From contig CABRZK010000175.1 of the NCBI GenBank assembly GCA_902475415.1, positions 1 to 5,454 of the forward strand: 5,454 bases of DNA, in the 5' to 3' direction. The translations under genes were made by a program, and so were the position numbers. Position 1 is the stretch's first letter. Every line of letters starts with the position of its first letter. This document shows positions 1 through 4,883 of the stretch, piece by piece. The stretch comes from an uncultured Eubacterium sp. (GTDB taxonomy: Bacteria; Bacillota; Clostridia; Lachnospirales; Lachnospiraceae). The notes below the pieces were generated by a model that was not told where the DNA came from, made no database searches, and saw only the letters and a list, made by a program, of their open reading frames with translations.

Positions 1-162
1 ATGACAGTAACATTAAGGAGCAAGTATGGCGTTGATATCACTGCAAACCAGAAACAAATGCACATGGCAATAGCATTCGCAGACCACATTGCTGTAAACA
101 AGTGGTCTGGAGCTGATGAGGTGGAACTTACTCTCATATATGGTATTCCTGAAGAAGATTAA
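1..162 (+). CDS. Hypothetical 53-residue protein, or C-terminal end of a gene entering from the left
   Basis: This frame is open from the first base (ATG at 1) to TAA at 160-162 and encodes 53 residues, ending in an acidic tail (PEED). I do not recognise the family. The peptide has no membrane segment and no cysteine. It alternates hydrophobic and polar stretches in a way that suits a small soluble domain. Because the window starts exactly at the ATG, no ribosome binding site can be seen, so it may equally be the end of a longer protein. It is convergent with the primase-like gene and is followed by a hairpin at 180-222, which supports a real gene end here. A strong AAGGAG at 15-20 precedes an ATG at 26 in another frame, but that frame closes after 15 codons. 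Confidence 0.5.
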   Translation: MTVTLRSKYGVDITANQKQMHMAIAFADHIAVNKWSGADEVELTLIYGIPEED

Positions 163-178
163 GAATTGAATGGATGAG

Positions 179-222
179 AAAAGGTTCATCCTATTAGCAA
201 AACACTAATGAGATGGACCTTT
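179..222. terminator. Bidirectional hairpin between convergent genes
   Basis: Bases 180-190 (aaaggttcatc) pair with 212-222 (gatggaccttt), with one G-U pair. After one mismatch, a second stem pairs 193-197 (attag) with 205-209 (ctaat) around a 7-base loop. The run of A at 179-182 becomes a U-run for leftward transcripts, and ttt at 220-222 serves rightward ones. The hairpin lies between the stop of the 53-codon frame (162) and the stop of the primase-like gene (235), where a shared terminator is expected. The stem is AT-rich and the U-runs are short, so efficiency may be modest. It looks slightly better for the leftward gene. Confidence 0.6.
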
Positions 223-234
223 CATTGAATTCTC

Positions 235-1533
235 TTAATAAATGCAGTATTGAGGTGCTCCCCCGGATGCCAGAAGATCATCAATACCTTTTCCATTTTC
301 TTCTTTCCAGTTTGCAATTACGACTGGGATGCCAGCGGTTTTTAGTCCGTCTGCCAGTGATTTTTCGCACGATAAAACCCGCTCATTATGAAGCTTGTCT
401 GCATCAAATGCAACAACAACCATTTTCATTCCCAGTTCTTTCATTTGAGAAAGGACACCGTCATCTAAAATAAGAGAATAGGAATTGACCCCGGGAAGAG
501 TTACCACCGGAGTCGATAAGGCGTTGGATGCAAATAGTCCTTTTGGCTCACCCTCCGTGATGTACCAAAGGGAGGATGTTTTGGCAAAAGGAAGGCCGTA
601 AAAACTGCATTGGTTTGCAGCCGCGCAGCCCTTTTTATAGATGTTGGCCAATATTCCACGTGTTGCAGCCTGAGAATCCTGATAGTAGGAAGCCAGGGTT
701 CTGTATTTTCCTTTTTGCGGGAGAAATTCTTTCTCTCCTCCAGGGGTTACAAAGTAAACTCCCTTCATGCTGATGAAATATTTTTTACCTTCGGCATAGT
801 AGAAACGATCCTGGCCGGAAGTGATCACGGTTGCATCAATGTCAGAAAAATCTTTCCGGATCCGAAGACGAAAGGTGTTCCCATCGAGGTCATACATCGG
901 AAATACCAGTCCACTTGGGCCGGCAAAGGTCCACTGCTCTCCTTTTAAATACGCCCCGGGAATTCCTTCGAGTGAATTTGATCCAAATTTCTGTAGAATT
1001 AGATCTGCAAGCCTGGCTCTGGTTATATTTCTGGTGCGGTATCGGTTATGGTACTTTACCCGCAGGCTGTCCTCTTCTGGAAATGATACAATATGATGCT
1101 TTTCAATCAGTTCATCCGTCCAACCCTGGCTATGAAGATAAGCCTTGTGTGCCGGGTCAAGGATCAGAAGATTTTGCATATAGGTGTAAATACTGCTGCA
1201 GTTTTCATTGTTTTTGGGCACAATCTGATCAACCGGTTTCAGTTCCCTTTTTTGTGGTTTTGAAATATGCGAATAATTCATTCCGGTTTTCTTTTTCCGG
1301 AGCAGTTCGTACTGAGTGCGTTCTTCATAGATGGAACTGCCGGAACCTTTTGCGCTTCCGATGAACACATATTCCTGGCCATCGGAACCGATCATATTGC
1401 ACTTTTCTTTATCACGCTGGCAGCAGATGAGCTCACCACCGTAATCTTCCGGTGTCCAATAGCCACACCAGTCTTCATGCTGACAAATGGGGCATTTTCT
1501 GGCCCTGCTTACCCCTTTCCATGCATCGCTCAT
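235..1533 (-). CDS. Primase-like protein: zinc finger plus TOPRIM-like (DUF3854-type) domain
   Basis: The 432-residue protein starts at ATG 1533, chosen because AGGAGGA (1547-1541) lies 7 bases upstream. An in-frame ATG at 1581 would add 16 residues but has no ribosome binding site. The N-terminus holds a zinc-binding cysteine cluster (C14-x2-C17, C23, C37/C38, C45) like the CHC2-type fingers of DNA primases. Residues about 133-148 (LHSQGWTDELIEKHHI) and 208-226 (GLVFP...D.DG...R.R) resemble the stretches before the TOPRIM core in bacterial and phage primases. The TOPRIM-like core follows: ITEGEPKG at 325-332 with Glu327/Glu329, a hydrophobic strand ending in AFDAD with Asp377/Asp379, and GIDD at 416-419. 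These acidic residues normally bind the metal that catalyses primer synthesis. Proteins of this build are typical of phages, plasmids and integrative elements and usually act in element replication. No helicase domain is visible, so it would need a partner. It is preceded by a structured leader with its own promoter. The family call is from motifs; primase activity is inferred. Confidence 0.75.
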   Translation of the reverse strand: MSDAWKGVSRARKCPICQHEDWCGYWTPEDYGGELICCQRDKEKCNMIGSDGQEYVFIGSAKGSGSSIYEERTQYELLRKKKTGMNYSHISKPQKRELKPVDQIVPKNNENCSSIYTYMQNLLILDPAHKAYLHSQGWTDELIEKHHIVSFPEEDSLRVKYHNRYRTRNITRARLADLILQKFGSNSLEGIPGAYLKGEQWTFAGPSGLVFPMYDLDGNTFRLRIRKDFSDIDATVITSGQDRFYYAEGKKYFISMKGVYFVTPGGEKEFLPQKGKYRTLASYYQDSQAATRGILANIYKKGCAAANQCSFYGLPFAKTSSLWYITEGEPKGLFASNALSTPVVTLPGVNSYSLILDDGVLSQMKELGMKMVVVAFDADKLHNERVLSCEKSLADGLKTAGIPVVIANWKEENGKGIDDLLASGGAPQYCIY

Positions 1534-1540
1534 GTTCTTC

Positions 1541-1547
1541 TCCTCCT
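1541..1547 (-). promoter_or_regulatory. Ribosome binding site that decides the primase-like start
   Basis: The minus strand reads AGGAGGA here, 7 bases before ATG 1533. The longer in-frame start at 1581 has no purine-rich motif upstream, so the shorter product is preferred. Confidence 0.85.
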
Positions 1548-1590
1548 GTAAATATGATATTTGTTTGCTTTTTACCGCCATGTAGCGGAG

Positions 1591-1633
1591 TATGTCAGTC
1601 CTGCTGACGCATATGATTGCCTGTCGGCATCAT
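1591..1633 (-). other. Two leader hairpins upstream of the primase-like gene
   Basis: On the leader RNA (minus strand), bases 1633-1626 pair with 1621-1613 with one bulge around a 4-base loop (plus-strand arms atgattgcc and ggcatcat). Then 1608-1604 pair with 1598-1594 (gtcag/ctgac) around a 5-base loop, extendable by tat/ata across a 2-base bulge. Both lie between the terminator hairpin and the ribosome binding site. They match no riboswitch I recognise, and I see no T-box signature. They may be stabilising or regulatory structures. Confidence 0.45.
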
Positions 1634-1641
1634 TTTCGCAT

Positions 1642-1679
1642 AAAAAAGGGCATATCAATCCCGGATGAGATCGTATGCC
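1642..1679 (-). terminator. Intrinsic terminator inside the leader of the primase-like gene
   Basis: On the minus strand GGCATA (1679-1674) pairs with TATGCC (1654-1649). An inner stem CGATC/GATTG continues across one bulged A, and the hairpin is followed by C and six T (1647-1642). Rightward it would have only three T, so it is oriented leftward. It lies after the ahpF-like gene, which has no clear terminator nearer its stop, and also just after the promoter at 1751-1723. It may therefore end both transcripts or act as an attenuator. Confidence 0.75.
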
Positions 1680-1716
1680 TTTCACATAGCGAATTATATT
1701 TGAAAAAAATGAGTAC
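1642..1716 (-). ncRNA. Possible ~75-nt small RNA or attenuated leader
   Basis: A perfect consensus promoter at 1751-1723 predicts a start near 1716. An intrinsic terminator ends about 75 bases later at the U-tract (1647-1642). The interval has no useful reading frame; the only ATG is followed at once by TGA. It could be a free-standing small RNA, or the attenuated leader of the primase-like gene that begins 109 bases further on. The signals are seen directly; the RNA itself is inferred. I recognise no known RNA family. Confidence 0.45.
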
Positions 1717-1722
1717 CGTTTT

Positions 1723-1751
1723 ATTATATCTGCTTCACAAATGCTTGTCAA
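1723..1751 (-). promoter_or_regulatory. Perfect consensus sigma-A promoter
   Basis: On the minus strand TTGACA (1751-1746), a 17-base spacer and TATAAT (1728-1723) match the housekeeping consensus at all 12 positions with ideal spacing. The predicted start is near 1716. It lies 89 bases after the ahpF-like stop and gives an untranslated leader of about 180 bases before ATG 1533, interrupted by a terminator. No extended -10 TG is present. Confidence 0.85.
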
Positions 1752-1839
1752 CAGCGCTGAAACCCTGTTCGGCGAAGGGAAAGCCTTTGAAAGGACTGCA
1801 AGTTAAACACTCATGGGAAGGTTAAGAGATGCAGACCAG

Positions 1840-3462
1840 TCAGATTAATTCCAATATCTGTTGGATGTTCTTTTTGCCAAATGAGGTTTTATCCTGATTG
1901 ATAATCAGACAGGGAACGCTCATAACATGATATTTTTCTTTTAAATCTGGAAAATGGGCAATATCATATACTTCAGCCGTTACGAGAGGGTTTAGGGAAG
2001 CAATCCTCTGTGCGGCCGTCACAAGATCCGGGCACATGGTACAGGAAAGTGATACCAGGACCTGCAGATGAACGTTATGCTGGATTGCCAGTATTTTTTC
2101 TCTTATTACAGGATCAAGTGGCTGCCCAGGCCCTGCAGCATTATATAATCCCAGAATAAAGGACGTAAATTCATGCCCTCCAGGGACGCCGTGAAAAGCC
2201 AGCCCTGTCTGCTCTCCGCTTTCGGTTAATACATCCACAAAAGGAAGCGAAGCACCGGTCTCTGCAGAAGGGACGCGTTCGTGCACAGTCAACTTATCTG
2301 TATATTTTGCCAGTTCTGTCATATAATTTTCTAATTCCTGGCTCACGGGCCGGGAATCCAGATGCAGCTCAAGCTGCAATTTCCGTTCCATTTTGGCAAA
2401 TACCGTATTTAACTGGTTTATGATATCCTGTGAGAAAAAACTATTTGAGGATTTTACATCTGGCGCGGCAACTTTTTTAACCGCCTGTTTTACATGGATA
2501 CCGGTTCTTCCCTGCATGGCAGCCGCATATTTTTCCAGCTCCGTAGCGGCGGTAGCACCATCTCCCACTGCCGTTACTACCTGGCGCAGATTTTTCTGGC
2601 ACACATCACCGGCTGCATAAATTCCTTGGCAGCTGGTCTGCCGGCTCTTATCGGTTATCACATATCCATGGGGATCCAGATTTACCAGTTCTTTTACCAG
2701 TGATGTGTTTGGCTCATAACCTGCAAATACAAACACTCCGAACGTGTCATTTGCAGAATCAAAGAGAGTTTCCTTTCCGGTATTTCTATTTCTGTAGCAG
2801 ATCCTGCGCAGCATGTGGTCACCCTCAACACAAATAACTTCGGTATTTGTCAGGACGGTAATCTTAGGATGATTTTTGGCTGCTTCTGCAACAGCTTTTG
2901 CGCAGGAAAAATCATCGTCTCGGATCAAAATGGTCACATGGCTTGCGAATTTGGTGAGGAATACACTCTCTTCTGCCGCTGCAAATCCTCCGCCGATTAC
3001 AAAGATTTCTTTCCCGTAGAAGAATTCTCCGTCACAGGTTGCACAGTAAGCTACTCCATGACCGCGGAACTCTGCCTCACCTGGAAAGCCGATCATTCTT
3101 GGATGGGCGCCTGTTGCAAGCAGAATTCCAAAGCTTTGGAAGCTGTCCTTGTCTGTAGTGCTTTCCCAGAGTTCTGCTCCGGATGCAGTTTCTTCTTTTT
3201 TTAGCGCAGTAACTTCCCTTAATAGAAATTCAGCTCCAAAAAACTCGGCCTGTCTGCGCATGGTTTCTGTCAGTGCTCTCCCGCTGGTTTTCTCAATGCC
3301 TGGATAATTTACCACTTCATCAGTGATGGTGACCTGGCCGCCGAATTTCTCTTTTTCAAGGATAAGGACACGATAGCGGGCACGTGCAAGATATAATGCG
3401 GCGGTCAGTCCGGCCGGCCCTCCGCCGATCACTACTACATCATAGAAATTTTCCTTTTCCAT
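1840..3462 (-). CDS. ahpF: AhpF-like peroxiredoxin reductase with reversed domain order
   Basis: This 540-residue cytoplasmic flavoprotein should pass electrons from NAD(P)H through FAD and two disulfides to AhpC. Residues 1-about 315 form a thioredoxin-reductase module: FAD site GGGPAG (13-18), redox pair CATC (C140, C143), nucleotide-binding GGGFAA (157-162) and the second FAD motif AAGD (283-286). A linker (about 318-345) leads to a double thioredoxin-fold domain (about 345-540) that strongly resembles the N-terminus of E. coli AhpF. It has GHEFTS (429-434), the redox pair SCTMCPD (C474, C477) and VMSVP with the likely cis-proline at 517. In E. coli AhpF this domain comes first, so the order is swapped. 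The usual NADPH-phosphate motif HRR is replaced by IRDDD (180-184), which suggests NADH use, though this is inference. The ATG overlaps the ahpC stop by one base (TGATG), indicating translational coupling. Its own ribosome binding site is weak (taggt). Confidence 0.93.
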   Translation of the reverse strand: MEKENFYDVVVIGGGPAGLTAALYLARARYRVLILEKEKFGGQVTITDEVVNYPGIEKTSGRALTETMRRQAEFFGAEFLLREVTALKKEETASGAELWESTTDKDSFQSFGILLATGAHPRMIGFPGEAEFRGHGVAYCATCDGEFFYGKEIFVIGGGFAAAEESVFLTKFASHVTILIRDDDFSCAKAVAEAAKNHPKITVLTNTEVICVEGDHMLRRICYRNRNTGKETLFDSANDTFGVFVFAGYEPNTSLVKELVNLDPHGYVITDKSRQTSCQGIYAAGDVCQKNLRQVVTAVGDGATAATELEKYAAAMQGRTGIHVKQAVKKVAAPDVKSSNSFFSQDIINQLNTVFAKMERKLQLELHLDSRPVSQELENYMTELAKYTDKLTVHERVPSAETGASLPFVDVLTESGEQTGLAFHGVPGGHEFTSFILGLYNAAGPGQPLDPVIREKILAIQHNVHLQVLVSLSCTMCPDLVTAAQRIASLNPLVTAEVYDIAHFPDLKEKYHVMSVPCLIINQDKTSFGKKNIQQILELI

Positions 3463-4025
3463 CAGAGCATACCTACCAGATCAAGGCTTGGTTTTAAGGT
3501 TTCTGCACCAGGTTGCCATTTGGCCGGGCATACTTGATCGCCATGTTCTGCTACGAACTGGCATGCCTGAAGGCGGCGAAACAGTTCATCCGCATTACGG
3601 CCAACATTGCCCGCATTTATTTCGTATACAACGATTTTTCCCTCTGGATTTACGATGAAGCTTCCTCTCTCGGCCATTCCATCGGACTCAATCAATACCC
3701 CAAAGTCCTTACATAATACATGAGCGGGATCGGCCAGCATTGGGTATGCGATCTTACCAATTCGCTCAGAGTGATCGTGCCATGCTTTGTGTACGAAATG
3801 AGAATCTGTAGAGACCGAATAAACTTCGCATCCTGCTTTTAGAAACTCTGGATATTTGTTCTGAAGATCTTCCAGCTCCGTAGGGCATACAAAGGTAAAG
3901 TCTGCCGGATAGAAGAAAAAGAGACTCCATTCTTTCATGATATCGTTTTTGGTTATGGTTTTAAATTCACCATTCTGATAAGCCTGAACAGAAAAATCAT
4001 TTATTTCTTTGTTGATCATTGACAT
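3462..4025 (-). CDS. ahpC: Alkyl hydroperoxide reductase subunit C (2-Cys peroxiredoxin)
   Basis: The 187-residue product matches E. coli AhpC in length and is alike from end to end. AhpC reduces hydrogen peroxide, organic hydroperoxides and peroxynitrite in the cytoplasm. The active-site motif PADFTFVCPTE places the peroxidatic cysteine at C47, with P40 and T44 of the PxxxT/SxxC pattern. R120 is the likely catalytic arginine, and the resolving cysteine is C166 in VCPAKW. The tail ends SLDLVGML and has no YF motif, like the AhpC of other bacteria that tolerate overoxidation poorly. Three further cysteines (C66, C105, C155) are present. A perfect AAAGGAGG (4042-4035) lies 9 bases before ATG 4025, which favours this start over the Met two codons later. 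The gene heads the ahpC-ahpF operon and its reductase follows with a one-base overlap. Confidence 0.96.
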   Translation of the reverse strand: MSMINKEINDFSVQAYQNGEFKTITKNDIMKEWSLFFFYPADFTFVCPTELEDLQNKYPEFLKAGCEVYSVSTDSHFVHKAWHDHSERIGKIAYPMLADPAHVLCKDFGVLIESDGMAERGSFIVNPEGKIVVYEINAGNVGRNADELFRRLQACQFVAEHGDQVCPAKWQPGAETLKPSLDLVGML

Positions 4026-4144
4026 CTTCGCAGTCCTCCTTTATGGAGTAATGGTTCCCAGAAGCACATCAAGTTATGCGGAGACCGCGCTGCAACAATG
4101 ACGTTTGCATAGAGAAAGGCATCAATCTTATGGCAATCAGAAAC
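4026..4144 (-). promoter_or_regulatory. Upstream region of ahpC, with ribosome binding site
   Basis: These 119 bases between the preceding terminator and ahpC must hold the operon's promoter if it has its own. AAAGGAGG (4042-4035) is the ribosome binding site. A small inverted repeat, gcgg-aga-ccgc, lies at 4078-4088. The best sigma-A-like match is weak (TTGTTG, 16 bases, TAACTT, with the small repeat in its spacer). I see no good PerR-type inverted repeat. Control by peroxide is expected from the operon's function but is not shown by the sequence. Confidence 0.4.
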
Positions 4145-4184
4145 AAAAAAGACATACAAAGTCCATTGGGCTTATATGTCTTTT
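4145..4184 (-). terminator. Strong intrinsic terminator after the 85-residue gene
   Basis: Minus-strand aaaagacata (4184-4175) pairs perfectly with tatgtctttt (4156-4147). A shorter inner stem (aag, one mismatch, cc / gg, ctt) caps it, and the T-run extends to 4145. It begins 12 bases after the TAG of the 85-residue gene, so it separates that gene from ahpC-ahpF. Rightward transcripts would also meet a four-T run at 4181-4184. Confidence 0.85.
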
Positions 4185-4195
4185 ACCTGCAGCTC

Positions 4196-4453
4196 CTAAA
4201 ACCAATCTGTTACGATATGGTACGGATCCATGGTTTCTGCAGTGATATAGTATTCGCCGGTTGCAGGGACAGGCTGCCCGTCCGGGCCGATGATCTTTGC
4301 ATCAGCACTTATTTCTGCCAGGGGAAGTAAGGTTGTGCAGGGTTTGATTAAGCACAGTGGGTTGTTCTCAACAATTTTGTATAGATACTTTCTTTTGTCC
4401 CCGAACCGCTCTACCACAACGCCGGCTCTGGGACTTCTTAAGGTCATTTTCAT
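4196..4453 (-). CDS. Hypothetical 85-residue protein
   Basis: I do not recognise this family. The start at ATG 4453 is chosen because AAGAAGGA (4468-4461) lies about 8 bases upstream. The frame could extend to an ATG at 4525, but that stretch has no ribosome binding site and is unlike the rest, and an ATG two codons earlier is too close to the motif. The product is small, probably soluble and without a membrane segment. It has a basic first third (RSPRAG, DKRKYLYK), a hydrophobic middle with two cysteines (C34, C39), then GPDGQPVP (56-63) and an aromatic C-terminus ending DWF. It appears to be its own unit, with a promoter-like pair at 4580-4552 upstream and a strong terminator 12 bases after TAG. 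Lying directly before ahpC it could be related to redox stress, but nothing in the sequence shows this. Confidence 0.65.
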   Translation of the reverse strand: MKMTLRSPRAGVVVERFGDKRKYLYKIVENNPLCLIKPCTTLLPLAEISADAKIIGPDGQPVPATGEYYITAETMDPYHIVTDWF

Positions 4454-4460
4454 ATTCATA

Positions 4461-4468
4461 TCCTTCTT
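4461..4468 (-). promoter_or_regulatory. Ribosome binding site that decides the 85-residue start
   Basis: The minus strand reads AAGAAGGA, about 8 bases before ATG 4453. Three ATGs crowd this spot (4459, 4453, 4447); the middle one has the best spacing. Confidence 0.6.
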
Positions 4469-4551
4469 AAGGCCAGTATTCCAGAAAAGATCATGCTCCG
4501 AATGATACACGCAGTGGTGGGCCATTTGTCAGGCATGATCCTGCTTCACCA

Positions 4552-4580
4552 ATTCTATCATTATTTGCGAGTTGCATCAA
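4552..4580 (-). promoter_or_regulatory. Likely sigma-A promoter of the 85-residue gene
   Basis: On the minus strand TTGATG (4580-4575) and TAGAAT (4557-4552) are separated by exactly 17 bases, matching 4 of 6 and 5 of 6 consensus positions. The predicted start is near 4545, giving a leader of about 90 bases. It follows directly on the terminator-like hairpin at 4622-4584, as expected at a boundary between transcription units. Confidence 0.5.
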
Positions 4581-4583
4581 TAC

Positions 4584-4622
4584 AAAAAAGAGGCATTAAA
4601 CACTGTGAAGAACACCAGGCCT
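4584..4622 (-). terminator. Probable terminator after the small membrane protein gene
   Basis: Minus-strand AGGC (4622-4619) pairs with GCCT (4594-4591) and is followed by C and six T (4589-4584). Inside, ctggtg and cacag can form a second short stem around ttctt. The outer stem is short and the inner loop uneven, so the call is moderate. It lies 48 bases after the TGA of the 51-residue gene. Confidence 0.5.
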
Positions 4623-4669
4623 TCATCGTCTATCACCACATTGCCGTGCATGGACGAAAACAGAAGGAA

Positions 4670-4825
4670 TCAGCGATATTTAGTATTGCGATGGGTACAA
4701 TACTGCGTTAGAACGGTTTCCTGTGCTAAATCATCAATAGCCTGGTCATATGGGGATTTGTTCTGTACAATGCAGAAAAGAAGCGTTGCAAGAAACAAGA
4801 AAAGTAAGAAACATATCAAATACAT
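4670..4825 (-). CDS. Small single-pass membrane protein (51 residues)
   Basis: This short gene starts at ATG 4825 and ends with TGA at 4672-4670. A perfect AGGAGG (4843-4838) precedes it with a rather long 12-base gap. The first 20 residues (MYLICFLLFLFLATLLFCIV) form one strongly hydrophobic helix. A polar tail of about 30 residues follows, including SPYDQAIDDLAQE. With no positive charge before the helix and basic residues at the end, the tail is likely cytoplasmic. Tiny proteins of this plan, a single helix followed by an acidic tail, are in my recollection common on Firmicutes prophages and integrative elements; their function is mostly unknown. It follows the partial upstream gene by 58 bases with no terminator between, so the two are probably co-transcribed. 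A holin-like or anchor role is possible but not shown. Confidence 0.7.
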   Translation of the reverse strand: MYLICFLLFLFLATLLFCIVQNKSPYDQAIDDLAQETVLTQYCTHRNTKYR

Positions 4826-4837
4826 CGTAATTTTTGT

Positions 4838-4843
4838 CCTCCT
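4838..4843 (-). promoter_or_regulatory. Ribosome binding site of the small membrane protein
   Basis: A perfect AGGAGG on the minus strand, 12 bases before ATG 4825. No better-spaced ATG, GTG or TTG lies in frame, so the ATG is kept despite the long gap. Confidence 0.65.
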
Positions 4844-4883
4844 GTGGTATTGAAACGGTTACTGATTTAAGCTTCGATCTTTC

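Noticed and set aside
26..73. ATG after a good AAGGAG near the left edge, in a different frame from the 53-codon gene
   Set aside because: It closes after 15 codons and lies within the longer frame; too short to support.
1534..1581. Longer N-terminus of the primase-like protein from ATG 1581
   Set aside because: No ribosome binding site at 1581, whereas ATG 1533 has AGGAGGA at ideal spacing.
1700..1727. Rightward promoter-like pair TTGAAA, 16 bases, TATTAT, overlapping the strong leftward promoter
   Set aside because: The -10 is largely the complement of the leftward TATAAT in an AT-rich stretch, and no rightward gene follows; probably a by-product.
1592..1825. 77-codon plus-strand frame in the gap beside the primase-like gene
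   Set aside because: No properly spaced ribosome binding site, no recognisable protein features, and it runs antisense through the promoter and terminator signals.
2815..3204. 129-codon plus-strand frame inside the ahpF-like gene
   Set aside because: It lies wholly antisense to a well-supported coding region and has no ribosome binding site or recognisable domain.
4058..4110. ahpC promoter TTGTTG, 16 bases, TAACTT, with the gcgg-aga-ccgc repeat as operator
   Set aside because: The -10 matches only three of six positions and the repeat is only 4 bp; too weak to call.
4454..4525. N-terminal extension of the 85-residue protein to ATG 4525
   Set aside because: No ribosome binding site, a histidine-rich start unlike the rest, and it would include the ribosome binding site of the better start.
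4577..4651. 24-codon peptide frame starting at ATG 4651
   Set aside because: No Shine-Dalgarno sequence, and it overlaps the terminator-like hairpin.
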